Assembly (NCBI RefSeq): GCF_045679555.1 | Contig: NC_092098.1 | Coordinates: 19,684,038-19,748,037, forward strand | From: Salvelinus alpinus | Lineage: Eukaryota > Chordata > Actinopteri > Salmoniformes > Salmonidae | Direction of reading: 5' to 3' | Length of the DNA: 64,000 nt | Part shown: one piece after another, positions 45,568 through 57,780 of the stretch | How positions within the stretch are numbered: the first letter of the stretch is position 1 | Layout: every line of letters starts with the position of its first letter | Notes under the pieces: generated by a model | What the model saw: the letters and a program-made list of their open reading frames with translations, nothing else | Database searches by the model: none | What the model was told of the DNA's origin: nothing | Made by a program: the position numbers and the translations under genes

Positions 45568-45760
45568 GTTAGTAGCTAGGTTTCCATCCAATTGGCAACA
45601 GATTTTCAAGAGAATATTCAAAAATCTGCATAAATCAAATTTGCGCATTTTCCCACCAGAGATGTGTTTCCATCAAATTGACTTGTTGCGCGATGGCATA
45701 GTGTACATAAAAATAGCTTTTGCAGTTAAATTCCCATATACCGAATAAAAAATACAAGTT
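45568..45760. repeat. dispersed repeat fragment
   Basis: TAGGTTTCCATCCAATTGGC, TTTGCGCATTTTCCCACCAG and GTTTCCATCAAATTGACTTG form a block remembered as common in salmonids. No ends were defined. Confidence 0.4.
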
Positions 45761-45824
45761 AAATGGGTGTCCATCGCATTTTCAACTCTAATTATGTTTT
45801 TTTCACAAAATGTTTTGCATTATA

Positions 45825-46714
45825 CAGTGCCTTCAGAAAGTATTCACACCCCTTTACTTTTTCCAGATTTGTTGTGTTACAGCCTGAATTAAAAATATAT
45901 TAAATTGAGATTTTGTGTCACTGGGCTACACACAATATCCCATAATGTCAAAATGGATTTGTTTTTTGAAATTTTTACAAATTCGTTAAAAATGAAAAGC
46001 TGAAATGTCTTGAGTCAATAAGTATTTCCCTTTGTTATGGTAAGCCTAAATAAGTTCAGGAGTCACATAATACATTGCATGGACTCACTCTGTGTGCAAT
46101 AATAGTGTTTAAAAAGATGTTTGAATGACTACCTCATCTCTGTACCCCACACATACAATTACTGTATCTGTAAGGTCCCTAAGTTGAGCAGTGAATTTCA
46201 AACACAGATTCAACCACAAACACTCACTCTAACTTAAAAGATAAGGCCAAATATAAACTGGAGTTGCTAACCAAGACAACATTTAATGTTCCTGAGTGGC
46301 CTAGTTACAGTTTGACTTAAATCAGCTTGAAAAGCTATGGCAAGACTAGAAAATGGCTGTCTAGCAATGATCAACAACCAACTTGACAGACCTTGAAGAA
46401 TTTTAAAAAGAATAATGTGCAAATATTGTACAACCCAAGTGTGCAACGCTCTTAGAGACTTACCCAGAAAGACTTACAGCTGTAATCACTGCCAAAGGTG
46501 ATTCTAACATGTATTGACTTAGGGGTGTGAAACCTTATGTACATTTGATATTTCTTTATTTAATTTTCAATTAATTTGCTAAAATAAAATTTTCTCAAAT
46601 GTTTTCACTTTGTCATTATGGGGTATTGTATGTAGATGGGTGAGATGTAAAAAAAAAAAACATTCTCAAAATGTGGAATAAGTCAATGGGTATGAATACT
46701 TTCTGAAGGCACTG
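45825..46714 (+). mobile_element. Tc1-like element, 890 bp, internally deleted
   Basis: Ends CAGTGCCTTCAGAAAGTATT and AATACTTTCTGAAGGCACTG are a 20-bp perfect inverted repeat with TA outside each. The left inverted repeat continues past 46000. Inside, about 46290-46500, remain the EWPSY-type and NLTDLEEF-type C-terminal parts of a transposase, with stops. Confidence 0.85.
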
Positions 46715-49118
46715 TATAAGGTTAATTTGAGTAAAGTCAACCCCAGACAGTGAAGGGCTGTCCCAGGCCAGCACGATGCTTGACCTTTCTTTGGGACTCA
46801 AATAGAAGTGCAAATGGATGTTACATAAGGCTTTGCCATTTACTCATCATACTGCGTGAAATATTTTATCTGTGTATGGACTGTTTCTAAATATAAAATC
46901 CAAGGTAATCAGCTGGTTATAAAAAACATTTTCTGCTCAGTGTGCATGCATGTGTGGGAGAGAGGAAGAACGAGTGGATAAAATATTTTAAGTTAAACTA
47001 AAGTCAGCATTAAGAGTTAAGTGATGGAGCAGAAAAGGAGGCTGGAGCGCAGTGTATGTGGAGGAAGCAGGGATGGGCGAAAATTCCAAAATACAGATAC
47101 AAAATACCATAAAGATCAATGTATCAAAATAAATGCCATTAAAGCCACTTCACAACACAACACTAAACAATACATTCATTGCACTATAACGGTGGCAAAT
47201 GGTGCCCACAAACTGTTAGGGCCTACATAAAGCTGTCACAACAGCAGAGAATTCTTTTCATTTCTTACCACCGCTACACCTGGCTATCAGCGGAGCCTTG
47301 TCTGGCAGTGAAACAGTTCATTCAGCCTCATTTACTGCCTTTTTATAAAACATAGCTGATATGGCTGACTTGCTTAAACAAATGTGGTTTCTACTGACAA
47401 TTGACATGTACAAACTATGGCAAAAGGGGACGACGAGCGGATAAGAGGTAATCCACAATTTCGATTAAGACATAAATGAGCGAGCTAGGATGGATGTAGT
47501 TAATATAAGTATTTGTTCAGCACTTTTGAAATGTACAGCAACAGAATTCAGAACATGGGCCATTCTTACAGTATTCTCCCTTTACACCAAGTCAGAAGCG
47601 TAGGCTAAATAAAGGGGGTGTATAAGCAGACAATGAAAGTTCTTACAATATTCAATGATTACATTTCTAGGCTACCACCAAGTCAGAACAGTAGGCTATA
47701 AAGGAGAAAGAGAACAAATTATTAAGGTGAGGCACATGGCTACTAACAGCTTACTAACGGTCATGTCTACTCCCGCTCCCCCTCTCCAGCGTTCGAAGAC
47801 GGCGGTTTACTAACCACTCGTCCTGGCAATCATCATTATGCACACCTGGCACCATCATTACGCGCACCTTCAACTCACTGGCATGTCGAGACGACAACCT
47901 CTCCTTGGAAGCACTCATCACGATGTCCAGCCGCCTGGAAAACCTACTTTGGGAGTGTCGGTACCCTCATCGCTTCTCTCCATCCCTCAGTGACCATTCT
48001 GTATCAGAGCCTGAACCCATGGAAGTAGGGGTCACACGCTTCCCCGCAGTTGAGCGACGCAGACGGAAACAGCTGGGACTCTGTCCCTATTGTGGTCAAG
48101 AGGGAAACCAGCTTCAGCAGTGTCCGGTACGTTCCAACTCAGGATCCACGAGAGCAGAGGGACGGTCATGTGATCTTCCACCTCCTGGGGTAGGTGTGAG
48201 TATTCCATCTTCATCACTTTCCGCCAAACCCTTTAGTGTCGATTTCTACAGCGCTAGTGGATTCCAGGGTGCAAGGGAATTTTATTGACCAGACCCTTGC
48301 CTCCTCTCTCAACATCACCTCATACCTGCTCTCCTCTCTGTTTCCAGTGCAAGCCCTTGATATTCGGCCACTATTACCATTACACACGCCACTCACCATC
48401 ACCGTGGAGTCATCCATCAGGAAAACATTCCCTTCTTCTTCATCATTGGTGCACCAGCTCACAAGATCATCCTCAGCCTCCCATGACTCCAACGCCATAA
48501 CCACAGCATCTCCTGGTCGAGGATGAGAATAACGGACTAGGCACCTGAATGCCGGAGAACATGTTTTCCTGTCCCCTGTGGTTCTACGTCGGTTGAGAGT
48601 CCTGCGGTTGCTCTTCAGCCCAACATCCCGGAGGTATACCAGGTCCTGCAGGTTTTTTCCAAAACCCGTGCCACTTGTCTTCCTCCTCATCACCCCTGGG
48701 ACTGTGACATTGATCTGTTTGCAGGCTCTGCGCCCCCATGCAAACGCATCTACCCTCTGTCGGTGGCTGAAACCAAGGCAATGAAGGAGTACATCCATGA
48801 GGCACTCCAAAAAGGTTTCAGCTGCACGTCCACCTCGCCTGCGTCTGCAGGCTTCTTTGTGGCGAAGAAGGATGGAGGATTACTACCGTGTATTGATTAG
48901 AGGACTGAATGAGATCACAAACAAATACCGTTACCCTCTCCCATTGGTGCCGGCAGCTATCGAACAGCTCCGCGGGGTCCGGTTCTTTACCAAATTGGAC
49001 CTGTGGAGTGCACACAATCTCATCCGCATTTGGGAGGGGGATGAATGGAAGACAGCTTTCAGCACAATGTCTGGTCAATACTAGTATTTGGTGATGCCTT
49101 TTAGTCAATGCTCCATCA

Positions 49119-49889
49119 GTGTTCCAGACATTCGTCAACAAGGTATTCTGGGACATGCTCAGACACCAGGTGGTCATGTATATCGACGACACCTTGGTCT
49201 ACTCGGCTACCTTGGAGGATCATATCGCCTATGTCCGAGTAGTCCTGCAACGCCTTCTGGCCAACCAACTATATGTCAAGGCAGAGAAGTGCCAATTTCA
49301 TCAGGAAGCCGTCTCCTTTTTAAACAACCAGATCCGCCCGCAAGGAGTGATGAGGAACGTTAAGAAGGTAGATGCGGTCAGGTCATGGCCAGTCCCAACC
49401 ACCATGAAGGGGTTACAATGGTTTTTGGGGTTTGGCAACTTCTACCGCCGTTTCATCAGGGATTTTAACTCCATCGCCTCTCCTCTCACCTCTCTCCTCA
49501 AGGGTGGTCCCCATAGGTTGGTGTGGAGTCCGGATGCTGATGAAGAATTCCGCCTACTGAAGGGACGTTTTACTTCCACCACATTACTCGAACACCCAGA
49601 TCCTACGCTACCCTTTGTGGTGAAGGTGGATGCTTCAGAGGTGGTTGGGGGGCTGTCCTGTCTCAACGACAAGGTAATCCACAAATTGTATCCTTGTGCG
49701 TTTTACTCTAAGAAACTTTCTTATGCAGAGTGGAATTATGACATCGGCGATCGAGATCTTCTGGCGGTGAAGTTGGCATTAGAGGAGTGGATACACTGGC
49801 TGGAGGGCGCCAAGGACCCATTCATCATCCTCATTGACCATCGGAACCTGGAGTACATACAGACAGCTAAGCGGCTGAATCCGCGCTAA
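49119..49889 (+). pseudogene. reverse transcriptase-RNase H part of the decayed Ty3 Pol
   Basis: The longest open part of the element: 256 codons with YIDDTLVYSATLEDH (catalytic YIDD), [15 protein letters not shown], an RNase H start VKVDASEVVGG and YAEWNYDIGDRDLLAVKLAL, ending IQTAKRLNPR at a stop. The upstream palm region lies in another frame (48797-49084, [20 protein letters not shown]). Confidence 0.85.
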
Positions 49890-50047
49890 GCAAGGTGTGC
49901 CCTTTTCTTTACAAGATTTGACTTCACACTGACCTATCGTCCAGGTTCAAAAACACCAAAGCAGATGCCCTGTCCGATCTCTACGATTTGGGAGAGGGTC
50001 CTGCCCTGAATGCACCCATAATTCCTCCCTCTTGAGTTGTAGCCCCT

Positions 50048-50935
50048 GTGGTCTGGGACGTAGATGTGGACATTCGACAGGCCCTGCAGAGGGAACCTGC
50101 ACCCACTACCTGTCCTCCTGAGTGCATTTATGTTCCCACGAGGATAAGGAATCAGCTGCTGGCCTGGGCGCACACAGCTGTCATCGCTGGACATCTAGGT
50201 ATCACTCACACTACTCAATCTATCTCCGAAATGCATTGGTGTCCCACCTTGGCGCAGGACGTTATTCGCTACGTCTACTCCTGTTCCATATGTGCCAAAA
50301 CTACATTTCCCCGACGAGCTCCAGCAGGGAAACTCCTTCCCCTTCCCATGCCTCAGCGTCCCTGGTCTCATCTATTCATTGATTTTGTCACTGATCTCCC
50401 CTCCTCTGACAGTTTCATCCCCGTGAATAGATTCTCCAAATCCTGTAATTTTGTCCCTCTCTGGTCTCCCTACTGCCATCCAGGTCGCTGAGGCACTGTT
50501 CCAGGAGGTTTTCCGGCATTATGGCCTTCCGGAGGACATCGTCTCCCCGACCGTGGCCCCCAATTCACATCACGGGTATGGAGAGTGTTCACGGGGAAGC
50601 TCGGGGTCACGGTCAGCCTCACTTCCGGGTACAGGCCTCAGTCTAACGGGCAGGTGGAGAGGGTGAAACAGGCGCTGGGGAGGTTCCTGAGGAGCCACTA
50701 CCAGGACCGGCAGGGGAAGTGGGCCCAACTCCTTCCTTGGGTGGAGTACGTCCAGAGTTCATTACGTCACTCCTCCACCGGGCTAACTCCCTTCCAGTGT
50801 GTTCTGGGTTATCAGCCGGCCCTGGCTCCATGGACCCCGGGCCAGACCAAAGCTCCTGCGGTGGACGAGTGGTTCAGGCATGCAGAAGTTTCGCACAATG
50901 CCCACTTGACACTCCAGCGAGCCGTCCAACGTTAG
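50048..50935 (+). pseudogene. integrase part of the decayed Ty3 Pol
   Basis: 50048-50491 carries the HHCC zinc finger (HTAVIAGHLGITHT...CSICAKT) and the first core Asp (LFIDFVTDLP). A shift near 50490 and a change of the second Asp region (TVAPNSHH in place of an Asp-Arg-Gly block) follow. 50585-50935 carries [20 protein letters not shown] with the catalytic Glu. Confidence 0.8.
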
Positions 50936-52570
50936 AAGGAGCAGGGAGGCTCCAGTGTTCCATCCTAGTGATCGCATCTGGCTCTCCACCAGGAACCTCC
51001 CACTCTGCCTGCCCTGTAAGAAGCTGAGCCCCTGGTTTGTGGGGCCGTTCAAGGTTCTCCGGAGCGTCAACGAGGTGATGTATAGATTACCGCTCCCCAT
51101 TGACTACCGTATCTCATCACCATTGGTCCTGTCAATCATCATTACGCAGACCTGGCACCATTGTTACGGACACCTGCGCCTCATTGAGGCACACCTGGAC
51201 TCCATCACTTCACTGATTACCTCCCCTATATCAGTCACTCCCTTAGTTGCATTGCCCAGGCAGTATTAGTTATGTGTTTCGTTCCATGTTTCTTGTACTA
51301 TTAAACTCACCATCTGCACCTGCTTTCCGACTTCTAGCGTTTCCGTTACAACAACTTACACTTAGTATTACGTTCTTAGCTACAGTATACATATTTACCT
51401 GGCATATAACATAATTTATGTAGCAGCATAGAATACATTTTTGGACTCACCATTGTGCTGTGCCCACTTGAACAGGAAGGTGGCTTGACAGTCCTTGTCG
51501 GCAAATTTTGTCATCAAAGACTGGCATTCTCTGGATTTATGGTGCTTTCAAGACATCTGGGAACTCTGAAAAAGTTTCAATCATGACGTAAGTGATCTTC
51601 AGGTCGGAGCTCTAGAAAGAGACCCAAGTTCCCGACTTGGAATTCCGAGTTGGATGACCGTTCAAAATGTATCGTTTTTTTCAGAGTTCCCAGTTGTCTT
51701 GAACTCACTGAAGTCTGAGATTTCCAAGTTTACAGTTGTTTTGAACGGGGCAGAAGTCATGCTGGATTGACAGCATGGCCAAAGTATTCAACCTTTTCTG
51801 GCCCATGGTGTTGTTTATCCTTTTAAGCTTGGAAAAGAGACCCTTTATCCCAGACTTGGACCACACGCCTACTCCACTGATGGGCAGGCTAGTGATTGCT
51901 TTGCAACGCTTGCAGTTTGCCACTGATTCCTTCCGAACCAGTCACTGTTGAATTTGCGATTTCCAACTTGTTGTGTAATGTTTATATCCTATGGCCTATG
52001 AGCACCGATATAATTACTCTTCGTAAGACAAGGATTGAAAAGGATTTGCCAGTAGATTGTCGATGTAATTCACTACGACTGCTTGTCTAGCTTGCTAGCT
52101 AAGATTTTGAAAGTATGATGTTGACATGATCAGTCCAAGCAAAGCTACGGTAGATATAATGTGATTTGACATTGTTTTATCTGTGGCCAATGACCTTGAA
52201 CATTCTTGGATGTGCACTTCTAATGTAACTCTATGGCAGCACCCAAGGGGCTTGAATTTTCTAGCTCTCCCTGTATATTTTGCAGTGACAGTGTCCCCAT
52301 GAGTGACAGAACACTGAGCCGATCACGGCGCAACTAGAGAACATTGCCAACCCCTACGCTCTGTATTTTCCACTGGCTGCCCCACCACAGAAAGCACTGA
52401 GCTAGGCTGAAACACTTGTATTTTTAAGCATTTTTACTCAAAAAAGAAAAAAAAGAGACCATGTTTTTTTGTGTGTTTTTTATTTTTACATTGTTTGCAA
52501 ACTGATATGTGACACGTATTAATGCCAAAATAACCTGCAAAACAGGCAAAAAACCTGCCCTGAATGAACC

Positions 52571-54433
52571 TGCCTTGAATAACGGGTTGCCACTGGTCGG
52601 AACTAGAAAACAGACATTTCCGACTAGCCAGTGAACTCGGCATAGGACAGAGTAGTGAGAGTTCTGCACTCACTCACTGAGAAAAAAAGGAAGAGCAATT
52701 TTGGAATCCAGACAAGCCCCTCCGCCTGATTGGCTAGACTCTCACATATTATACAATCCGTGACCAATAACATGAGTGCGCTTAAGATGTAAGCAGGATA
52801 CTAGGAGGTAATATGTAAATAAATGTTCTGTGTTAAAGAGGTGACAGATGATGTGTCAATGTTATTTCGTCATGTGAATAAATTAAGCACACAGCTGTTT
52901 AGGAACAAAACTAATGCAGTTCTTATAAAAAAAAGGAATCACATATTCTGTTGTTTTTCTAAATAAATAAAAATTCTATTGCCTATTTGACATCAAGTGT
53001 AGGCCTATTTCAATAGCTCAGTACACAGCTGTTAGATCTGTGTTTGAAAAAAGAAAATGAGGCCTATAATGGTTTGAATAATTTTCATACCATATTGTTT
53101 CTTGTATACTAAATGTAGATATTGTAGGCCTATTATTTTTGGATGTGTTATTTACAAAGGCATACATTAAGTAATTCACTGAATAGGTGAAATAATTTGG
53201 ATAAAAACATGGTCTCATACAGGCTTAAATTCAGCCTAGTAACCTGTGAAGAGCATGTTTGAAATGGCCCCAGTGCATAATGAACAACTTCACAGGTTTA
53301 GAAATATCTTCTGTTCAGATGTAGTTGAAGATGCAGCCAACAACAGCCCAAGACGCAGGACCTGAACTTGTTGTCCTACCATAAACACTTGACTTGAGAT
53401 AAACATAGCATGTGTGACTCACTACGCAATTTGACGGTATGCCTGAGCTGCAGCGCGTAAGACAAGCCTATAAATTGAGGAGTGCTTTTGTAAAAGTGCA
53501 GTACCCTGAAACAGCAAGGAGCAAAACACAACAGGATAAAAAAAATCAGGATTAATTGTTATTTTTGAGGTCATATATTGGATTACATTTTTTCTACAAA
53601 ATTACAAAAGGTAAATATACAGATTAATTGCTTGATATATGACAGAATAAGAGCATTGAATAATTTAACCTACACTTGACTCTATAGCCTGCACTTATAG
53701 ATGTATTTTTGTGACAATTTGTTTTACAAGTAACTAGGTCATTTTGTTGAGTTAAAATTGGTTTAAATTGAAATAGAAGTAGCAACAGTAGGTCTACTAG
53801 ATTGTAAAATAAGGAGAAATGGTACCTATGGTAGGACTAGCAGCAACTGTAATGAGTGGTAGCATTTGAAGTTGTAATAGATAAGTTATCATATTTCATG
53901 CCAGATAAAGTCATACTTTACCATAATTATAGTCATAATCATAATCATCGATGAAAGTTTATTGATGTTCACAGGTAGTGGCATGCTGCTTTGCTGTCTC
54001 CAGGCAGATTTTATGGACCAAGGCATTTCATCAGGAAAACACCTCCAAACAAGAAGTTTACCTGTGAAAGAGACTTGAAGATTCTCCTCATCAATATCGC
54101 TCACTGACAGGTACTACATCCCACTGAAAGTTGCACTGTATGGGAAAACCTTAGCAAATAAATCAAAGCATGTCCCGCTTAGCAGGAGATGACAGTGATT
54201 GACCGCACCATTCTCTGTATAGCTACAATGCAAGTACACTATGTCAGTTTGGATGAACATACTATGCTAGCAGCAGTAATCTTAACCAGACAAGTCTATG
54301 TGCAAATTCATATATGATGGAATGGAATGTTGATATGCAAGTGGTCACCTGCCCTTCATGAAAATACCTCTGTGTGATGTAATATAGTATCCAATCATTA
54401 TCTCTGTGTCCTGTCCCCTCTGTTAACCACAGA
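52571..54433. other. upstream region of ucp3, no coding feature seen
   Basis: AT-rich sequence without a recognised repeat. It probably holds the ucp3 promoter and first untranslated exon, but no exon or TATA box could be fixed. Confidence 0.4.
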
Positions 54434-54513
54434 GTTGCTCAGCAGGCTGATCCTTGTTGTTCTACTGTTGAATTGATTGTCTTGAACTCAAGCAACACAT
54501 CTCCGGCACAGCT
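54434..54513 (+). other. probable 5' untranslated exon part of ucp3
   Basis: TTAACCACAG just before 54434 is a plausible acceptor, and the sequence then runs without a splice donor into the start codon. Uncoupling-protein genes have untranslated first exons, which fits. Confidence 0.4.
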
Positions 54514-56098
54514 ATGGTTGGAATAAAACCCACAGACCTGGCGCCAACGACGGCTGTCAAGTTTGTTGGTGCAGGCACAGCAGCCTGCATCGCTGACCTT
54601 GTGACCTTCCCCTTGGATACTGCCAAAGTCAGACTACAGGTGAGGGGTGTGGATGGATGAGAGGCAGGCTAGGTGGCCTTGATTAAAACTGAACATTAAA
54701 TCTGCACAAATCAGTTAAAATGTAGATTGAATGTGAGAAAGCGCAAGCCGTGGTGAATATCCCCCAGTCAGGTGTCAGCAATCCTATCTACTTTGTATTC
54801 CAGATTCAAGGGGAGGCTCAGTTGGGGCATGGGGCCCAGGCTGTGCGGTATCGGGGCGTGTTTGGTACCATCACCACAATGGTGCGTACGGAGGGGGCCA
54901 GGAGCCTCTACAGCGGGCTGGTGGCAGGGCTCCAGAGGCAGATGAGCTTCGCCTCTGTCCGTATCGGCCTCTATGACTCCATGAAGCAGTTCTACACTCA
55001 TGGCTCTGACAGTAAGTTTTACAACCCCTATATAACCTTAGAACCATGCATGTGCTGACTATCTTATACACTTCATTTATTGGGGACCCATAACTAACTG
55101 TGCACACCTCTCTTCAGGTGCTAGCATCGTTACTCGGCTCATGGCAGGCTGCACCACCGGAGCAATGGCTGTGATGTTTGCTCAGCCCACAGACGTGGTC
55201 AAGGTGCGTTTCCAGGCTCAAGTACGTCTGGCTGACGGGGTGAAGAGATACAACGGTACTATGGACGCTTATCGGACCATCGCCCGAGATGAAGGGGTGC
55301 GGGGCCTTTGGAAAGGTTGGTAGCAATCTCACAGTCAGGAAGGAAAAATGCCTGTCCTGAAAATATTAGAGCAACTGAGAACAAAAAACTTACTTAAATC
55401 TATGTTCCTCTGTTCCAGGCTGCATGCCGAATATAACGCGCAATGCCATTGTGAATTGTTGCGAGCTGGTCACCTACGACATCATCAAGGAACTTATATT
55501 GAAGTATGACCTAATGACAGGTAAGGTTACTCTCTAGTTTTGATCTAGAACTGTGTTACATAACATTAATGTAGCTATGTAATGTCAATGTAATGTATGT
55601 TTGATATTTCTCCCCCAGATAACCTTCCATGCCACTTCACGGCTGCGCTCGGTGCAGGGTTCTGTACCACCATTGTTGCATCACCAGTAGATGTGGTTAA
55701 GACCAGATTCATGAATTCAACGTCAGGCCAGTACAGCAGCGCAATGAACTGTGCCTACACTATGCTGACTAAGGAGGGGCCAACAGCCTTCTACAAGGGG
55801 TAAGAATTTGATCATTAAGGCTTGCTAGAAAACATTTTGAATGGCATTATCATAGATTAGAATGGAAAACTGCTGCACCCGCTATAACATCCGCTAAACT
55901 GTGTACGTGACTAATAAACTTTGATTTGAAAACACCTGTCTGCTACGCAGCTATAATAGCATCTCCTTTCCACTCTCTCACAGGTTTGTGCCCTCCTTCC
56001 TGCGACTGGCGTCCTGGAACATTGTGATGTTTGTGTCTTATGAGCAGATCAAGAGGGCTATGATGAGAACAAAGACCTCCTGGGAGTCACCATTCTGA
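54514..56098 (+). CDS. ucp3: mitochondrial uncoupling protein 3, six exons, complete
   Basis: Inner-membrane carrier of the SLC25 family, taken to lower the proton gradient or export metabolites under fatty-acid load. Exons: 54514-54639, 54804-55011, 55118-55315, 55419-55520, 55619-55799, 55984-56098 (TGA). Every junction is GT-AG and in frame, giving 309 residues, the usual length. The three carrier signatures PLDTAK (33-38), PTDVVK (135-140) and PVDVVK (234-239) lie at the ends of the odd-numbered helices. It opens [17 protein letters not shown] and ends [44 protein letters not shown] and [15 protein letters not shown] agree better with teleost Ucp3 than Ucp2; ucp2 is the alternative, with about one chance in five. 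All codons look intact. Confidence 0.93.
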
Positions 56099-56772
56099 TT
56101 TTTTGTTATTTTTCTAATGTTTCTCTGGACTGAGCCTTGCAGGCATGAAGGCTTCACCACAGCACAGTGGAAATCACGCCTGTACTCCCCCATTGTTCCA
56201 TGAAATGGATTTCTGGAGTGGGCTTCTAACAGTGGTGACATATATTCATTCACAGGAGGTATGTGGCACCTTAATTGGGGAGGACAGGCTCCTGGTAATG
56301 GCTGGAGCGGAATGGTATCAAATACATCTAACACATGGTTTCCATGGTTTTGATTCCATTCCATTTGCTCCATTCCAGACATTATTATGCTCCGTCCTCC
56401 CATCAGCAGCCTCCTGTGGTAGGATTATCCACCACTATACATGTTAAGGTGTAAGGCCCAAACGGGGCCCATGTAAAATGGTCTGGTAGCAAATGGCCTG
56501 TGAAACAATGGCCACTTTTAGATAGTAGAGCGGAGCCATAGACCGTTCCTCTTATTCTCCCTCATTCTTTTCCTTTGACTGTGTAAAGAAATGTTTACAG
56601 TTTTGCGCTTATGATGAAGTTGTTTATATTTCTATGTATTATTTGTTTACATGTGGCGTTTTCTCATTAAGATGTGAAAGCTTGGTTTATCGCTGGTCGA
56701 TAACTCATAATCAGGTCATGAATTATGTATATTCCAATGCAAATGCAATACATTCGGTTGACCTAAAACATA

Positions 56773-56778
56773 AATAAA
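56773..56778 (+). terminator. poly(A) signal of ucp3
   Basis: AATAAA in CATAAATAAAGCTGC, 675 bp past the stop codon; the first good match downstream of the gene. Confidence 0.55.
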
Positions 56779-57599
56779 GCTGCACTTTTCCCCCAATTGG
56801 GTTGCCTTTTTAGACTTAAAACGACATTCTAAATGGTAGAGAAGTATATAAATAACCTCACTTACAGCTCTTTATCTAATGGGATCAATCTTCTCTCTGT
56901 AAAATTCCATGTTGACCACTGGAAAAAAAAATGGGCGTGTAAGTGGGGCAGAGACTTTACTCGATACACACCTGCTTTCTTTTACAAAATGGAGCATCTT
57001 TATACTATCTTTATCCTTACTTTAGAGTGGCATACACATACAATAGTGTGCTAAATGAGATTTAAAACTGCAGACCCAAACCATTGACTTTAGTGAACCA
57101 AATAACTTCTTCCATAATATTTGAGAGACACGTAACTACAGAGGCAAGATAAGCAAGAAACAGAGGGAAATGCTTAAAGTTCTATTAGCACCAACTGATA
57201 CATGCATAATGCACTCAGTTGCTTTTAATATAATTTCATGTTTTAAAGTATTAAACTTACTTATCCTCTCAAGGAGCTTGGTCATTTCAGCCATGCATTG
57301 TTATGTGTCCTTATTAACAACAAGGCAGCTTGTGTCCGTTGATGAAGCTGACTGTTTCCCAGTGACGGTCCTTCTCAGCCTGTGATTGCTGATAAAGCCA
57401 GAGGCTCAATGATGAACCATATGTGGAGGTGGTGGTAGTCAGGGCTCCAATCCTGTGACTAGACTTAAGGCTAAGTCCAAAGGTAGTAAATCCATATATA
57501 TTTGCTTCAGCTTGATCAGATTTATAAATGGAATTATTTTCCTAACACACCCATCTTGTCCAACTTCAAAACAACCAAGACATGTTACAATAGCATATG

Positions 57600-57780
57600 T
57601 CTCCAGACCAGTGTTGTGTTCGAGACCACCTGAAGCTAGACCGATTCAAGACCAAGCCCGGAGCAAATAAAGTCAGAGTCAAGACCAAAACCGGGAGGGG
57701 GGCAAGGGGTCCGAGACAGAGTCAAGACTGAGGCCAGAAAAATGTGAGTCCAATACAAGACCATGATTGTGATGTTGTCA
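57600..57780. repeat. GAGACC/AAGACC-rich repeat fragment
   Basis: A run of related short motifs (GTTCGAGACCA, GTCAAGACCAA, CCGAGACAGAGTCAAGACTG) matches a low-complexity repeat that I remember as frequent in salmonids. Confidence 0.4.

Larger units (their letters stand above)
47757..51350 (+). mobile_element. degenerate Ty3/gypsy element
   Basis: Much-decayed second Ty3 element. 5' LTR remnant at about 47757-47890 and 3' LTR remnant from about 51125 to 51350 (ending CTAGCGTTTCCGTTACA), related through CAATCATCATTA and ACCTGGCACCAT. In between come a Gag zinc knuckle (CPYCGQEGNQLQQC at about 48080), a protease with the catalytic motif changed (VDSRVQGNFI, 48250), a broken reverse transcriptase (VMYIDDTLVYS at 49170), RNase H (LIDHRNLEYI near 49850), integrase zinc finger and core (50180-50700). 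Gag's N-terminal part, the end of Pol and much of the LTRs are deleted. Confidence 0.85.
47105..52570 (-). repeat. dispersed 2-kb repeat, copy 2, split by a Ty3 remnant
   Basis: Reverse complement of the repeat at 15682-17160, in two parts: 51351-52570 and 47105-47757. It reads on past the left limit of copy 1 and so matches copy 3 (61020 on) to about 52570. The insertion falls within CAGCTTACTACACAACATAC, known from copy 1. Confidence 0.7.
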
